Below are positions 10,643 to 20,469 of a stretch of 64,000 bases of DNA, piece by piece; the first letter of the stretch is position 1, and each line of letters starts with the position of its first letter. Origin of the DNA: Gallionella sp. (GTDB taxonomy: Bacteria; Pseudomonadota; Gammaproteobacteria; Burkholderiales; Gallionellaceae); NCBI GenBank assembly GCA_028710525.1, contig JAQTTY010000006.1, forward strand, positions 112,611 through 176,610. The letters run 5' to 3'. The notes below the pieces were generated by a model. It did no database searches. It was not told the DNA's origin and was given only the letters and a program-made list of their open reading frames with translations. A program made the translations under genes and the position numbers.

Positions 10643-10664
10643 TGTGCCGCGCGCTTCCGGCACA
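10643..10664 (-). other. Intra-operon hairpin between iscA and hscB
   Basis: A perfect 7-bp stem, TGTGCCG paired with CGGCACA around an 8-base loop, lies in the iscA-hscB gap. No T-run follows on the minus strand, so a full terminator is unlikely. It could protect the 3' end of an iscRSUA message or lower expression of the downstream genes; this is inference. Confidence 0.4.
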
Positions 10665-10667
10665 GGA

Positions 10668-10991
10668 CTAAACTTGGAAGCTCTCGCCGCAACCGCACTC
10701 GTTCTTCACGTTGGGGTTGTTGAACTTAAAACCTTCGTTCAGGCCTTCGCGCTGAAAATCCAGTTCCATGCCGTCGATATACGGCAGACTCTTGGGGTCA
10801 ACCAGCAAGGTCACGCCATGACTCTGGAACTGCATGTCTTCGTCGCTCAGCGCGTCAGCGAACTCCAGCTTGTAAGCCATACCGGAACAACCTGTAGTGC
10901 GCACACCGATACGCAAGCCCAAGCCTTTGCCGCGCTTGGCGATGAAATTCTGCACATGTTTAGCAGCCGATTCTGTCAGCGTGATGCCCAT
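10668..10991 (-). CDS. iscA: Fe-S assembly A-type carrier IscA
   Basis: A-type carrier that accepts Fe-S clusters or iron and delivers them to target proteins. The 107-residue protein starting [10 protein letters not shown] has the three conserved ligands Cys35, Cys99 and Cys101 ([13 protein letters not shown] and ECGCGESF). A longer frame is open upstream, but this ATG matches the family start and lies 17 bases after the iscU stop with a GGAG-type ribosome binding site. Confidence 0.96.
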   Translation of the reverse strand: MGITLTESAAKHVQNFIAKRGKGLGLRIGVRTTGCSGMAYKLEFADALSDEDMQFQSHGVTLLVDPKSLPYIDGMELDFQREGLNEGFKFNNPNVKNECGCGESFQV

Positions 10992-11008
10992 GTTCGTCTC
11001 CTGTACTA

Positions 11009-11425
11009 TCAAACGCTGCCGTGGCAAGCAGAGGTCTCGATGCTCGCACCATGCTTGGATTTGTAATCAGCCACTGCTGCCTTGATAGCGTCTTCCGCCA
11101 AGATGGAGCAATGGATCTTCACCGGTGGCAACGCCAATTCTTCGGCGATCTGGGTGTTCTTGATCATCAAAGCTTGATCGACGGTCTTGCCCTTGACCCA
11201 TTCGGTCACCAGCGAGCTAGAAGCGATCGCAGAGCCGCAGCCATATGTCTTGAACTTAGCATCTTCGATGATGCCGTCCTTACCCACTTTGATCTGCAAC
11301 TTCATCACGTCGCCGCATGCCGGCGCACCCACCATGCCAGTTCCTAGACCTTCCGCATCTTTTGCAAAAGAACCCACGTTACGTGGATTTTCGTAATGAT
11401 CTAAAAGTTTTTCGCTGTATGCCAT
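11009..11425 (-). CDS. iscU: Fe-S cluster scaffold IscU
   Basis: Scaffold on which IscS and ferredoxin build [2Fe-2S] clusters. The protein has ligands Cys37, Asp39, Cys63, His105 and Cys106 and the HscA recognition motif LPPVK at 99-103. The start [20 protein letters not shown] is typical and preceded by AAGGAG; the open frame extends 15 codons further but without support. The 138-residue length includes a short extra tail with one more Cys. It lies 127 bases after iscS. Confidence 0.97.
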   Translation of the reverse strand: MAYSEKLLDHYENPRNVGSFAKDAEGLGTGMVGAPACGDVMKLQIKVGKDGIIEDAKFKTYGCGSAIASSSLVTEWVKGKTVDQALMIKNTQIAEELALPPVKIHCSILAEDAIKAAVADYKSKHGASIETSACHGSV

Positions 11426-11448
11426 TTTAATACTCCTTAATTCAAATA

Positions 11449-11554
11449 AGAGAACCGATGGTTTGCGCATGTGGCAAGGTGGAGGTCAGTGCCGTTTGCT
11501 CTTAGCAAGCCAGCTGACTAACAACGCCGCCAAGCGCGCAAAGGGCGGTTCTCT
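11449..11554 (-). promoter_or_regulatory. Structured iscS-iscU spacer with 9-bp inverted repeat
   Basis: In the transcript the spacer begins AGAGAACCG right at the iscS stop and ends CGGTTCTCT, followed by TTATTTG and the iscU ribosome binding site. The two 9-base arms are perfect complements separated by 88 bases, so they could close a long-range stem. In E. coli the same gap holds the RyhB target and stabilising structure that separate iscRS from iscUA expression. A comparable role here is inferred; no sRNA gene was seen. Confidence 0.45.
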
Positions 11555-12761
11555 AGTGTGCCGCCCACTGCACGGTATTCAAATCGACACCGTCTTGGTA
11601 CATCTCCCAAAGCGGGGAGAGTTCACGCAGCTTGCCTATCTTTCTTTGCAGCAGATCGATAACAAAATCGACCTCTTCCACGGTGGTGAAACGACCCACG
11701 GAAAAACGTATCGAGCTGTGCGCCAATTCGTCGCTGCGGCCCAAAGCACGCAATACATAGGAAGGCTCCAAGCTGGCCGAAGTACAAGCCGAACCACTGG
11801 ATACCGCGACATCCTTGATCGCCATGATCAGGGACTCACCTTCCACAAAATTGAAACTCAGGTTCAGATTGTGCGGCACACGTTGATCCATGTCACCGTT
11901 GATATGTACTTCTTCCATGGTCATCAGACCCGCCAGCAAACGATCACGCAACATACGCACGCGCTCGTTCTCGCTAACCATCTCTTCTTGTGCGATGCGG
12001 AACGCCTCGCCCATACCCACGATCTGGTGCGTAGCCAAAGTACCGGAACGCATACCGCGCTCGTGACCACCACCATGCATCTGAGCTTCCAAACGCACGC
12101 GCGGCTTGCGCTGCACATACAAAGCGCCAATACCCTTGGGGCCGTAAGTCTTGTGTGCCGAAAAGGACATCAGATCGACCTTCAACTTCTGCAAATCAAT
12201 CTGCACCTTGCCGGTAGCTTGCGCCGCATCGACATGGAACAGAATTCCCTTTGCGCGACAGATCTCGCCGATTGCGGCGATGTCTTGTATGACGCCGATC
12301 TCGTTGTTCACATACATGATGGATACCAAGATGGTATCGGGGCGCAGCGACGCCTTGAATTTCTCCAAGTCCAGCAAGCCATTGGGCTCAGGATCCAGAT
12401 AGGTCGCGGTGAAGCCTTCACGCTCCAATTCGCGCACAGTATCAATGACCGCCTTATGCTCGATACGCATGGTGACGATATGCTTGCCCTTGCCCTGATA
12501 AAAGTGCGCCGCACCCTTGATAGCTAAGTTATTCGATTCAGTTGCACCGGAAGTCCAGACGATCTCTTTGGGATCAGCATTCACCAGCGCAGCGACTTGC
12601 GCGCGCGCCAACTCCACACCCTCTTCAGCCTCCCAACCATAGTGGTGGGAACGGCTGGCTGGATTACCGTATTGCTCGGTCAAATAAGGGATCATCTTGG
12701 CTGCCACACGCGGATCGACCGGAGTGGTTGCTGAATAATCCATGTAGATCGGTAACTTCAT
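11553..12761 (-). CDS. iscS: Cysteine desulfurase IscS
   Basis: PLP enzyme that takes sulfur from cysteine for Fe-S clusters, tRNA thiolation and other uses. The 402-residue protein has the PLP lysine Lys204 in [12 protein letters not shown] and catalytic Cys326 in [17 protein letters not shown], matching the E. coli enzyme nearly residue for residue in spacing. It follows iscR by 19 bases. cysE, which makes O-acetylserine for cysteine synthesis, lies upstream. Confidence 0.98.
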   Translation of the reverse strand: MKLPIYMDYSATTPVDPRVAAKMIPYLTEQYGNPASRSHHYGWEAEEGVELARAQVAALVNADPKEIVWTSGATESNNLAIKGAAHFYQGKGKHIVTMRIEHKAVIDTVRELEREGFTATYLDPEPNGLLDLEKFKASLRPDTILVSIMYVNNEIGVIQDIAAIGEICRAKGILFHVDAAQATGKVQIDLQKLKVDLMSFSAHKTYGPKGIGALYVQRKPRVRLEAQMHGGGHERGMRSGTLATHQIVGMGEAFRIAQEEMVSENERVRMLRDRLLAGLMTMEEVHINGDMDQRVPHNLNLSFNFVEGESLIMAIKDVAVSSGSACTSASLEPSYVLRALGRSDELAHSSIRFSVGRFTTVEEVDFVIDLLQRKIGKLRELSPLWEMYQDGVDLNTVQWAAH

Positions 12762-12780
12762 AGAATCTCTATTTCCTTGA

Positions 12781-13248
12781 TTACATTACAACATGTTTAA
12801 CAGGCGACTTGGTCAGGGTAACTGGCGATATACCCGCTTTGCTATTCACCTGACTATCCACCAGCTGCTGCAGACTCACGGCCGCGAGATACTCGTAGAT
12901 CTTCTCATTCAAGCCCATCCACAGATCATGAGTGATACAGGGCTCACCGTCATGGCAATTGCCGCGTTCGCCGCAATTGGTGGCATCCAAGGGCTCGTCT
13001 ACCGCCACCACGATTTCCGCGATGGATATCTTCGCGCTGGGGCGTGCCAAGCAATAGCCGCCACCTGGGCCGCGCACACTATCAACGATACCGTTGCGGC
13101 GTAACTTGCCGAACAGCTGCTCCAAATAAGACAGCGAAATACTCTGACGCTCGCTGATACCAGCCAATGTCACCGGCCCACGGCCTCCGCGCATCGCCAG
13201 ATCGACCATGGCTGTCACGGCAAAACGCCCTTTAGTGGTTAATCGCAT
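12781..13248 (-). CDS. iscR: Fe-S cluster regulator IscR
   Basis: Rrf2-family repressor/activator that senses [2Fe-2S] status and represses the isc operon. The 155-residue protein has an N-terminal winged helix ([18 protein letters not shown]) and the cluster ligands Cys92, Cys98, Cys104 and His107 at the same positions as the E. coli protein. It is the first gene of the ISC operon, with a promoter and IscR-type operator directly upstream. Confidence 0.97.
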   Translation of the reverse strand: MRLTTKGRFAVTAMVDLAMRGGRGPVTLAGISERQSISLSYLEQLFGKLRRNGIVDSVRGPGGGYCLARPSAKISIAEIVVAVDEPLDATNCGERGNCHDGEPCITHDLWMGLNEKIYEYLAAVSLQQLVDSQVNSKAGISPVTLTKSPVKHVVM

Positions 13249-13300
13249 ATCATTCTCCCGACCTAAATTCAGTTAACAACATCTTGTTTGCTACACCCGA

Positions 13301-13329
13301 ATAATAGAATACCCGATTCTTTTAATCAA
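13301..13329 (-). promoter_or_regulatory. Promoter of the isc operon
   Basis: On the minus strand a -35 box TTGATT (13329-13324) and a -10 box TATTAT (13306-13301) are separated by 17 bases. The -10 lies about 53 bases before the iscR start codon. The -35 overlaps the last codons of cysE and the operator at 13309-13333 covers the -35 and spacer. Confidence 0.65.
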
Positions 13330-13333
13330 CTAT
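13309..13333. promoter_or_regulatory. Type 1 IscR operator
   Basis: The 25 bases beginning ATACCCGATT and ending AATCAACTAT fit the E. coli type 1 IscR consensus (ATASYYGACTRWWWYAGTCRRSTAT) at all but about three positions, and keep its partial dyad symmetry. Its place over the -35 box of the iscR promoter is that expected for repression by [2Fe-2S]-IscR. It overlaps the 3' end of cysE. Confidence 0.65.
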
Positions 13334-14053
13334 TTTATTCAGGTGATTTGGGTCGAACTTCTCAGCCGTTGCACGCTCTTCCTCAACTGGCACGCCCATT
13401 TTCTCCAATTGTTTCAAGATAAAGGCGATGTGCTGATCAACCGTCACACTGTGACCAATAAGGCCGTGCAAGGCCTTATTCACCGGATCGTTATGGTCGT
13501 TACCTATGCCGTAGGCGTTGAAGCCGGCCTTGGCTTTCTTCTCTTCATCCAAGATACGAGCAGGTATACCCGCAGCGGTCGCTCCAGCGGGCACATCCTT
13601 CACCACCACTGCATTCGAGCCTATCTTTGCGCCAGCACCTATGATGATAGGGCCCAATATCTTGGCACCCGCACCCACTACCACCCCATTTTCTAGGGTC
13701 GGATGGCGTTTGCCCTCTTTCCAAGAAGTACCGCCTAAGGTCACACCGTGATACAGCGTCACGTCATCGCCGATCTCAGCCGTCTCGCCAATGACCACGC
13801 CCATACCGTGGTCGATGAAGAAACGTCTGCCTATAGTCGCGCCCGGATGGATCTCGATACCGGTGAAGCCACGCCCGATATGGGACACAAAGCGCCCCAT
13901 CCATTTGAACCCTGCGTGCCAGAGCGTATTCGCCAGTCGGTGAAAGATACGCGCGTGCAGGCCCGGGTAGCAGGTCAACACCTCAAAGGTGCTGCGGGCT
14001 GCCGGGTCGCGTTCGAACACGCTGGCGATATCTTCTCTGATGTTCTTGAACAT
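13322..14053 (-). CDS. cysE: Serine O-acetyltransferase
   Basis: Acetylates serine with acetyl-CoA, the committed step to cysteine. The 243-residue protein has an N-terminal helical domain and a left-handed beta-helix made of hexapeptide repeats ([40 protein letters not shown]). The start [17 protein letters not shown] is the family start; it lies one base after the trmJ stop, although the frame is open 15 codons further up. Together with the ISC operon it links cysteine supply to Fe-S synthesis. Confidence 0.96.
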   Translation of the reverse strand: MFKNIREDIASVFERDPAARSTFEVLTCYPGLHARIFHRLANTLWHAGFKWMGRFVSHIGRGFTGIEIHPGATIGRRFFIDHGMGVVIGETAEIGDDVTLYHGVTLGGTSWKEGKRHPTLENGVVVGAGAKILGPIIIGAGAKIGSNAVVVKDVPAGATAAGIPARILDEEKKAKAGFNAYGIGNDHNDPVNKALHGLIGHSVTVDQHIAFILKQLEKMGVPVEEERATAEKFDPNHLNKIVD

Positions 14054-14054
14054 G

Positions 14055-14816
14055 CTATTGCTCTTCTTCCTGTTTATAGCGGTTTTTGAGGCGCGCATTG
14101 TACTCGGTCGTTACGCTCAGGATACCGCGCAAGATATTGACCTCATCCGCCTCCAATCGTGCCCTTGCATATAGGCGACGTAGACGCTGCATCATGCGCG
14201 ACGGGTTCTGCGTGGTAAAGAAGCCAATCTCGAACAGCGTCTTCTCCAAGTGCGCAAAATAACCTTCCACCTGCTCATGCTTGGCCGGCTGCATCTGCGC
14301 GACATTAGGCGCAAAGCTCTGCGCGGCCACACTCAACTCATAAGCCACCACCTGTACCGAAGCAGCAAGGTTGAGCGAGGAGAACTCAGGATTGGCGGGG
14401 ATGTTCACCAACAGTTGTGAGCGTCCGGTCTCCTCATTGGTCAGCCCGGACATCTCGGTGCCGAACAACAAGGCCACCTGCTGCTCCTGCGCTTCCTGCA
14501 CCACCAGCGGCATCGCCTCGCGCGGTGTCTTCACTTCTATGGAGATGTCGCGCAGCCGTGCCGTCATGCCTACGGTGTACACCACCCCCTGCAAGGCCTC
14601 ATCAATAGAGGCGCAAACCACCGCGTTGGCCAGAATATCGTCCGCGCCAGCCGCCATGGCATTGGTCTGCGGATCGGGAAAGTGACGCGGATTGATCAGA
14701 TAGAGATGACGCAAGCCCATGGTCTTCATCGCTCGCGCCGCCGCACCGATATTACCCGGATGGGTGGTATGGCTGAGCACGACCCGGATATTGCTCAAAT
14801 GATTTTGTTTATTCAA
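14055..14816 (-). CDS. trmJ: tRNA (cytidine/uridine-32-2'-O)-methyltransferase
   Basis: SPOUT-family enzyme that methylates the ribose of residue 32 in tRNA anticodon loops. The 253-residue protein shows the SPOUT motifs [32 protein letters not shown] and [19 protein letters not shown], the last forming the trefoil knot. It is the first gene of a trmJ-cysE pair and is transcribed away from suhB, with 62 bases between the two starts. Confidence 0.94.
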   Translation of the reverse strand: MNKQNHLSNIRVVLSHTTHPGNIGAAARAMKTMGLRHLYLINPRHFPDPQTNAMAAGADDILANAVVCASIDEALQGVVYTVGMTARLRDISIEVKTPREAMPLVVQEAQEQQVALLFGTEMSGLTNEETGRSQLLVNIPANPEFSSLNLAASVQVVAYELSVAAQSFAPNVAQMQPAKHEQVEGYFAHLEKTLFEIGFFTTQNPSRMMQRLRRLYARARLEADEVNILRGILSVTTEYNARLKNRYKQEEEQ

Positions 14817-14878
14817 ACCGTAATTCCAACTAAAATGCGCGCTGAATTTCTCCAGCTCATTAAAAAGGTCGTATTGAT

Positions 14879-15685
14879 ATGCATCCCATGCTCAACATCG
14901 CGGTGAAGGCCGCTCGCCGCGCCGGCAATTTGATCTATCGTTCCACAGACAAGATCGATCACCTCACTGTGACTAAGAAATCGCACGCCGATTTCGTCAC
15001 CGAAGTAGACCGCGCAGCCGAGCAAGTGATCATACAGACCTTGCTGGAAGCCTATCCAGACCATGCGATTTTAGCAGAAGAGAGCGGCGCCCAAGGCGAA
15101 TCAGAATTCCTGTGGATCATCGACCCACTCGATGGCACGACCAATTTCCTGCACGGCGTACCTCAGTTCGCGGTATCCATCGCGCTGCAACACAAAGGCA
15201 TCCTTACTCAAGCCGTCATCTACGACCCAGTTCGCAACGAGCTATTCACCGCTACCCGTGGTCGCGGCGCATTCCTCAATGACAAGCGTATCCGCGTGAC
15301 CAAACGCCTGCATCTGGCCGATGCATTGATAGGTACCGGCTTCCCTTATTCCAACTTTCAACACATCGATGCCTACATGAACATCCTGCGTGATGTGATG
15401 CAGCAGTCCTCTGGCCTGCGTCGTCCCGGCTCAGCCGCACTCGATCTGGCTTGGATGGCAGCGGGTCGCTACGACGGTTTCTTCGAGACTGGCTTGAAGA
15501 GCTGGGACATCGCAGCAGGATGTCTGCTCGTTACCGAAGCAGGCGGTCTGGTCAGCGATCTGGGCGGCGAGAACGGCTATGTTAAGACCGGCCACATCTG
15601 TGCAGGTAACCCCGACATTCACGGGCATCTGCTCAAGCTAATCGCTCCACACCTGACCGACGGACTCAAAGCGACCAAGGTCTAA
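14879..15685 (+). CDS. suhB: Inositol-1-monophosphatase
   Basis: Mg-dependent phosphatase; in E. coli SuhB also joins the rRNA antitermination complex. The 268-residue protein begins [17 protein letters not shown], as in the enterobacterial protein, and has the metal-binding motifs EVDRAAEQ and [15 protein letters not shown] and the C-terminal [16 protein letters not shown]. It is divergent from trmJ and is followed two bases later by the thioesterase gene. Confidence 0.95.
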   Translation: MHPMLNIAVKAARRAGNLIYRSTDKIDHLTVTKKSHADFVTEVDRAAEQVIIQTLLEAYPDHAILAEESGAQGESEFLWIIDPLDGTTNFLHGVPQFAVSIALQHKGILTQAVIYDPVRNELFTATRGRGAFLNDKRIRVTKRLHLADALIGTGFPYSNFQHIDAYMNILRDVMQQSSGLRRPGSAALDLAWMAAGRYDGFFETGLKSWDIAAGCLLVTEAGGLVSDLGGENGYVKTGHICAGNPDIHGHLLKLIAPHLTDGLKATKV

Positions 15686-15687
15686 GC

Positions 15688-16128
15688 ATGACAGCAACGG
15701 CGGCGCTGGAACGCACCCTGCACGACGAGATACCGCTTACTCGTGCAATGGACGTCCGTGTCGCTGCCTATGATGGCAATCTGCTGCGCCTCACTGCACC
15801 ACTCTCACCCAACGTCAATGACAAAGGCACTGCCTTTGGTGGCAGCCTCTACTCCTTGGCCGTGCTGTGTGGCTGGAGCCTGTTGCACCTCAAAGTGAAA
15901 GAGGCTGGGCTGTCGTACAACATCGTTATCCAAGAAGCCAATGTGCGCTACCTATTGCCGGTTTCGGGAGACCTGACAGCGGAATGCTGTATCGACAATG
16001 AAGCCGTTGCCCAACTTTATGCCGCACTGAATTCTCGCGACCGCGCGCGCTTGCCGCTAACCGTCGTCATCAAACAAAACGAGCGTCCCGCCTTTGAGTT
16101 CAGCGGACGCTATGTCGTAATGAAATAA
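15688..16128 (+). CDS. YiiD-C-type thioesterase domain protein
   Basis: A 146-residue single-domain hot-dog-fold protein (GTAFGGSLYSLAVLCGWSLL), similar to the C-terminal thioesterase domain of YiiD/FabY-like proteins. Its substrate, probably an acyl thioester, is unknown. It sits between suhB and mutS with gaps of 2 and 3 bases, so the three genes are likely one transcript. Confidence 0.75.
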   Translation: MTATAALERTLHDEIPLTRAMDVRVAAYDGNLLRLTAPLSPNVNDKGTAFGGSLYSLAVLCGWSLLHLKVKEAGLSYNIVIQEANVRYLLPVSGDLTAECCIDNEAVAQLYAALNSRDRARLPLTVVIKQNERPAFEFSGRYVVMK

Positions 16129-16131
16129 ACC

Positions 16132-18789
16132 ATGAGCAGCCCCGCCAGCGACAAACAGACCCCGATGATGCAGCAATACCTGCGCATCAAAGCAGAATAT
16201 CCCGACATGCTGCTGTTCTATCGCATGGGCGATTTCTACGAGCTGTTTATGGCCGATGCCGAACGCGCCGCCAAGTTGCTCGACATCACGCTCACGCAGC
16301 GCGGCGCCTCTAACGGCAAACCCATCAAGATGGCGGGCGTGCCCTATCACGCGGCCGAACAATACCTCGCGCGACTGGTGAAGATGGGCGAGTCCATCGC
16401 CATCTGCGAACAGATCGGCGACCCCGCTACCAGCAAAGGTCCGGTAGACCGCAAGGTCGTGCGCATCGTCACGCCCGGCACTGTCACCGACTCTGCTTTG
16501 CTGGAAGAGAAACGCGACAACCTGCTGCTGTCTTTGCAACAGCGCGGCAACAGGCTGGGCTTGGCCTGGTTGAACTTGGCATCGGGGCAATTCTTCGTGT
16601 GCGAGACTGGCGCAGCCAACTTGGCCGCCGAGCTGGAAAGGCTGCAACCTTCCGAGCTCCTGCACGCCGAAAACAACACACCCGAGACCGCCATCCATAC
16701 CGCGCTCAAAGCACTACCCGATTGGTATTTCGAGCTAGACACCGCTCGCCGTGGACTTTGCCAGCAGTTCTCCACCTTAGATCTGGCCGGTTTCGGCTGC
16801 GACGATTTCACCGTGGGCCTAGAAGCTGCGGGGGCGTTACTTGCTTATGCCAAACTCACGCAGGGTCAAGCTATCAGCCATATCCGCAGCATGCAGGTAT
16901 ACAGCGCCGAGCGCTATGTGCGTATGGATGCCGCGACCCGACGCAACCTTGAGATCACCCAGACCCTGCGCGGCGAACCTGCCCCCACCCTGCTCTCGCA
17001 GCTAGACCGCTGTGCCACCAATATGGGCAGCCGCTTGTTGGCAAACTGGCTGCACCATCCCTTGCGTGACCGCGCCGTGTTGAACGCAAGACTGCAAGCC
17101 GTCGCGCAACTCGATGAATGTCATCGTGACGTTTACGAAAACTTGCGCCCCTGCGTGGATGTGGAGCGCATCACTGCGCGTATCGCCCTGCGCTCGGCCC
17201 GCCCTCGTGATCTGTCTGGGCTGCGCGATACGCTGCTGGCTTTGCCACAATTGCAGGGCATGTTGGCGAAATGCGATGCGCCGCTCATCCAGCAACTTGC
17301 CGATACACTCCAAACAACAACCTCCTTCGAGACTCACCAACCCGTTCGTCCTGAGCTTGTCGAAGGATCGGCGCATAGCGACGTGCAAGCCAGCACGCCT
17401 TTTCATGCTTCGACAAGCTCAGCACGAACGGAGCATGAGTTGGTTGCGCTGCTGAAAAAAACAATGAAGGCCGAGCCCTCCGCCGTGTTACGCGAAGGCA
17501 GCGTCATCGCCGATGGTTATGATGCCGAGCTGGACGAGCTGCGTGGCATACAGACCAACTGCGGGGACTTCTTACTAGCGCTGGAGACACGCGAACGCAC
17601 GCGCAGTGGCATCGCCACCTTGAAGGTGGAATACAACCGCGTGCATGGCTTCTATATCGAGGTGAGCGCAGCGCAATCGGTGAACGTGCCGGACGATTAC
17701 CGCCGCCGCCAAACCTTGAAGAACGCCGAGCGTTACATCACGCCGGAACTCAAAGCCTTCGAGGACAAGGCGCTGTCCGCTAACGAACGTGCCTTGGCAC
17801 GCGAAAAGTTTCTCTACGAACAACTGCTAGACCAGCTCGCACCGCATATCGCCCAACTGCAAAACATTGCCGCCGCCATCTCCGAGTTGGATGTACTCGC
17901 CACCTTTGCCGAGCGCGCCGCCACGCTGAACTTCAGCGCGCCACAGTTCAGCGACGAAGCTCGACTAGACATCAAGCAAGGTCGCCATCCGGTGGTAGAA
18001 GCACAGGTCGATAACTTCACTCCGAACGACAGCACACTCAACGAAGCGCGTCGCATGTTGCTGATCACTGGCCCCAACATGGGCGGTAAGTCCACCTATA
18101 TGCGCCAGGTCGCCATCATCGCGCTGCTCGCACATGTGGGCTGTTTTGTCCCAGCACAGGAAGCTGTACTGGGCGAGATCGATCAGATATTTACCCGCAT
18201 CGGTGCATCGGACGACCTCGCCAGTGGACGCTCTACCTTCATGGTTGAGATGACTGAAGCCGCCAACATCCTGCACAACGCCACCGACAAGAGCCTAGTG
18301 CTGGTGGACGAAATCGGGCGCGGCACCAGCACATTCGACGGCCTCGCCCTCGCCTATGCCATCGCGCGCCACCTGTTGGAAAAGAACCGCAGCTACACCT
18401 TATTCGCTACCCACTATTTCGAGCTCACTCGCTTGGCCGAAGAGTTCGCGCAACTCGCCAACGTGCACCTTGCCGCCATCGAACACCAACACAGCATCGT
18501 GTTCCTGCACTCGGTTAACGAAGGCGCAGCTAGCCAAAGCTACGGCCTGCAAGTCGCAGCACTTGCAGGTGTGCCCAACGAAGTCATCAGGGCAGCGAAG
18601 AAGCAACTGCGCAAACTAGAGCAGAACAGCGCGGCGCAACATCCGCAAGGTGATCTTTTCGCTGCAATACCCGAAGTACCGGAACCGGAAGAGCACCCGC
18701 TGCTATCGGCACTTCGCGATCTGCAACCGGATGAGATGAGTCCGAAGGAAGCTTTAGAACGGATGTATCAATTGAAGAAGCTGGTGTAG
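16132..18789 (+). CDS. mutS: DNA mismatch repair protein MutS
   Basis: Recognises mismatches and starts repair with MutL. The 885-residue protein has the N-terminal mismatch-binding motif GDFYELF, the connector and lever domains, Walker [14 protein letters not shown], Walker [16 protein letters not shown] and the C-terminal helix-turn-helix. It is longer than the usual ~855 residues because about 35 residues (near 403-438, [11 protein letters not shown] to SSARTEHE) are encoded by a REP-like palindrome inserted in frame in the lever region. The frame is intact and all catalytic motifs are kept, so the protein may still work. Confidence 0.97.
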   Translation: MSSPASDKQTPMMQQYLRIKAEYPDMLLFYRMGDFYELFMADAERAAKLLDITLTQRGASNGKPIKMAGVPYHAAEQYLARLVKMGESIAICEQIGDPATSKGPVDRKVVRIVTPGTVTDSALLEEKRDNLLLSLQQRGNRLGLAWLNLASGQFFVCETGAANLAAELERLQPSELLHAENNTPETAIHTALKALPDWYFELDTARRGLCQQFSTLDLAGFGCDDFTVGLEAAGALLAYAKLTQGQAISHIRSMQVYSAERYVRMDAATRRNLEITQTLRGEPAPTLLSQLDRCATNMGSRLLANWLHHPLRDRAVLNARLQAVAQLDECHRDVYENLRPCVDVERITARIALRSARPRDLSGLRDTLLALPQLQGMLAKCDAPLIQQLADTLQTTTSFETHQPVRPELVEGSAHSDVQASTPFHASTSSARTEHELVALLKKTMKAEPSAVLREGSVIADGYDAELDELRGIQTNCGDFLLALETRERTRSGIATLKVEYNRVHGFYIEVSAAQSVNVPDDYRRRQTLKNAERYITPELKAFEDKALSANERALAREKFLYEQLLDQLAPHIAQLQNIAAAISELDVLATFAERAATLNFSAPQFSDEARLDIKQGRHPVVEAQVDNFTPNDSTLNEARRMLLITGPNMGGKSTYMRQVAIIALLAHVGCFVPAQEAVLGEIDQIFTRIGASDDLASGRSTFMVEMTEAANILHNATDKSLVLVDEIGRGTSTFDGLALAYAIARHLLEKNRSYTLFATHYFELTRLAEEFAQLANVHLAAIEHQHSIVFLHSVNEGAASQSYGLQVAALAGVPNEVIRAAKKQLRKLEQNSAAQHPQGDLFAAIPEVPEPEEHPLLSALRDLQPDEMSPKEALERMYQLKKLV
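17343..17430. repeat. REP-like palindrome inserted in mutS
   Basis: Two 23-base arms, CGTTCGTCCTGAGCTTGTCG-AAG at 17343-17365 and its reverse complement at 17408-17430, differ at one position and flank a 42-base spacer. The arm sequence (GTTCGTCCTGAGCTTGTCGA) is a very widespread bacterial intergenic repeat. Here it lies inside a coding region and adds a multiple of three bases. Related enzymes lack this segment, so it is a recent insertion. Confidence 0.85.
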
Positions 18790-18819
18790 CATCACGCAAA
18801 CTTGGCAAAGGAGAGCGTC

Positions 18820-19050
18820 ATGGGGCAAGCACTACATGCATTGGGCATAGACAGCATGAGCGTCGAGGATCGCATCGACCTCGTGCAAGACATCTGGGAT
18901 TCGGTCGCCATCGAAGCAGGACTACTTCCTCCCAGCACATCTGAAAAAGCAGAACTTGATCGCCGCCTTGCCGAAGATGAAGCACACCCAGACGATGCCA
19001 TCGCGTGGGAAACCATCAAAACTGAAGCTCAAACACGCTGGCAACGATAA
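18820..19050 (+). CDS. Antitoxin, addiction-module component family
   Basis: A 76-residue acidic protein of the putative addiction module component type (CHP02574-like: MSVEDRIDLVQDIWDSV... then EAHPDDAIAWETIK). These pair with RelE/ParE toxins. The ATG at 18820 is preceded by AAGGAG at the right distance; a longer frame begins at 18802. The stop overlaps the toxin ATG (TAATG), the usual coupling in such modules. It follows mutS by 30 bases. Confidence 0.8.
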   Translation: MGQALHALGIDSMSVEDRIDLVQDIWDSVAIEAGLLPPSTSEKAELDRRLAEDEAHPDDAIAWETIKTEAQTRWQR

Positions 19051-19346
19051 TGCTTCCTGTCAGTTTTCGCAAACAGGCGCGAACAGAGTTTGACGAAGCG
19101 GGCGATTGGTATGAAAAGGAACGCGTCGGTCTTGGATTAGAGTTTATGGTCGAGATTCATAGCCTGATTCAACGTATCGCAAGTACGCCAGAACAATTCC
19201 CCATGCTCTACCGCGATGTGCGCAAAGCTGTTGCCCGTCGCTTTCCTTACTGCATTTATTTCCGCGAAAGGAATCAGCACATCATCGTGTTGGCTGTGTT
19301 TCATAGCGCGCGCAATCCCAACTTATTGAAACAACGAAACAAGTAA
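19050..19346 (+). CDS. RelE/ParE-family toxin
   Basis: A 98-residue basic protein with the RelE/ParE fold pattern: N-terminal FRKQARTEFDEAGDWYEKE helices, SPEQFP-like segment (ASTPEQFPMLYRDVRKA), then RRFPYCIYFRERNQHIIVLAVFHSARNP strands. The ParE branch inhibits gyrase, the RelE branch cleaves mRNA; the sequence looks closer to ParE, but the target is not certain. It forms an operon with the antitoxin upstream. Confidence 0.82.
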   Translation: MLPVSFRKQARTEFDEAGDWYEKERVGLGLEFMVEIHSLIQRIASTPEQFPMLYRDVRKAVARRFPYCIYFRERNQHIIVLAVFHSARNPNLLKQRNK

Positions 19347-19394
19347 CCACTCATCAACACGAAGATACCCCCTAACTTTGTAAAAAGGTACAAC

Positions 19395-19514
19395 ATGAGT
19401 CAATTTGTATTCCGAAAGCATGACAACGTAGGCTCTCCAGCCGCAGAACACGACCAACCCTACTTAATCGAGTGTTTTCTTGTCAAATTCACCCAATGTT
19501 CCATAGAGCATTAG
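19395..19514 (+). pseudogene. 39-codon remnant, possibly of a P-loop ATPase
   Basis: A short frame MSQFVFRKHDNVGSPAAEHD... ends after 39 codons. The opening resembles, from memory, the N-terminus of Sll1717-type P-loop ATPases (FVF-x-HD-x-IG-x-A-x-AE-x-D), which continue into a GRTGxGKS motif that is absent here. The simplest reading is a 5' stub of a larger gene lost next to the TA module. It could also be a chance ORF. Confidence 0.3.
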
Positions 19515-19565
19515 GTGTAAAACTTTAAATTTTAAATTTAACTCAGAAACCAAATCGTACTGTTC

Positions 19566-20231
19566 ATGCAAACCACTTGGCGTCCCATCCTGATCGAAGA
19601 AACCCGCAAGCCGTACTTCCAAGACTTGCAGCGTTTCGTTGCGGAGCAGCGTGCGCAAGTGACGGTATTCCCACCCGCAGATGAAGTGTTTGCGGCGCTG
19701 CATCTCACGCCCATAGAGCAAGTGAAGGTGTTGATACTGGGACAAGACCCGTATCACGACGACGGACAGGCTCATGGGCTGTGTTTCTCGGTGCGTCTGG
19801 GGGTGGCGATACCGCCTTCGCTGCTGAACATTTTCAAGGAGCTGCGCAGCGATCTGGGCTGCACGATGCCAAACAACGGCTATCTCACGCCTTGGGCGAA
19901 ACAGGGGGTGCTGTTGCTCAACACGGCTCTGACGGTACAAGCACATCAAGCCAACTCACATCAGGGCAAGGGCTGGGAGACGTTCACCGATGCGGTAATC
20001 GCGGCGGTAAATGCGAAGTCTGATCCGGTGGTGTTTGTGTTGTGGGGAGCGAATGCGCGTAAGAAGCTGGCCTTGATCGATACCAGCCGTCATATCGTTA
20101 TCGAATCACCCCATCCTTCGCCGCTGTCGGCGCATCGTGGTTTCTTTGGCAGCCGGCCATTTTCACGCATCAATGCGGCCTTGCTAGCGGCGGGTAAAGC
20201 AGAGATAGATTGGCAGATTCCCGATCTATAA
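19566..20231 (+). CDS. ung: Uracil-DNA glycosylase
   Basis: Family 1 UDG that removes uracil from DNA. The 221-residue protein has the catalytic water-activating loop GQDPYHDDGQAHGLCFSV and the DNA-intercalating loop HPSPLSAHRGFFGSRPF. Length is normal. It is likely a single transcription unit on the plus strand; no clear terminator follows. Confidence 0.97.
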   Translation: MQTTWRPILIEETRKPYFQDLQRFVAEQRAQVTVFPPADEVFAALHLTPIEQVKVLILGQDPYHDDGQAHGLCFSVRLGVAIPPSLLNIFKELRSDLGCTMPNNGYLTPWAKQGVLLLNTALTVQAHQANSHQGKGWETFTDAVIAAVNAKSDPVVFVLWGANARKKLALIDTSRHIVIESPHPSPLSAHRGFFGSRPFSRINAALLAAGKAEIDWQIPDL

Positions 20232-20365
20232 GGTGGGTCGCGGATATATTGCGGCAAGCCATTTAGTTGATTGATTAAGTCAGATTTTCACCACGCTGAA
20301 TTTATGATAAATTCGCGCCGGGTTGTATATTTACCCTTTTATAAAATGCTCAGGAGGAGACCTAT

Positions 20366-20464
20366 ATGAATATCTTTAATACGATTATGTACGCAATCGG
20401 TATCGCCGCAGTGATAGGTTTGTTAGCAGCTGTTATCACTATCAAATTGATGGGCAAGAAGTAA
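20366..20464 (+). CDS. 32-residue single-span membrane peptide
   Basis: A short ORF reads MNIFNTIMYAIGIAAVIGLL and then AAVITIKLMGKK. It has one hydrophobic helix (about residues 6-27) and a basic tail, so a type of small inner-membrane protein with the C-terminus inside is likely. A very strong ribosome binding site AGGAGGAG lies 8 bases before the ATG, an AT-rich TATGAT box lies at about 20305, and a strong hairpin follows the stop. These features support real expression. Function unknown. Confidence 0.65.
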   Translation: MNIFNTIMYAIGIAAVIGLLAAVITIKLMGKK

Positions 20465-20469
20465 TACCC

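Noticed and set aside
11463..12527. A 354-codon plus-strand frame opposite iscS
   Set aside because: It is fully antisense to the certain iscS gene, has low-complexity His/Gln-rich sequence typical of reverse-strand shadows, and no ribosome binding site.
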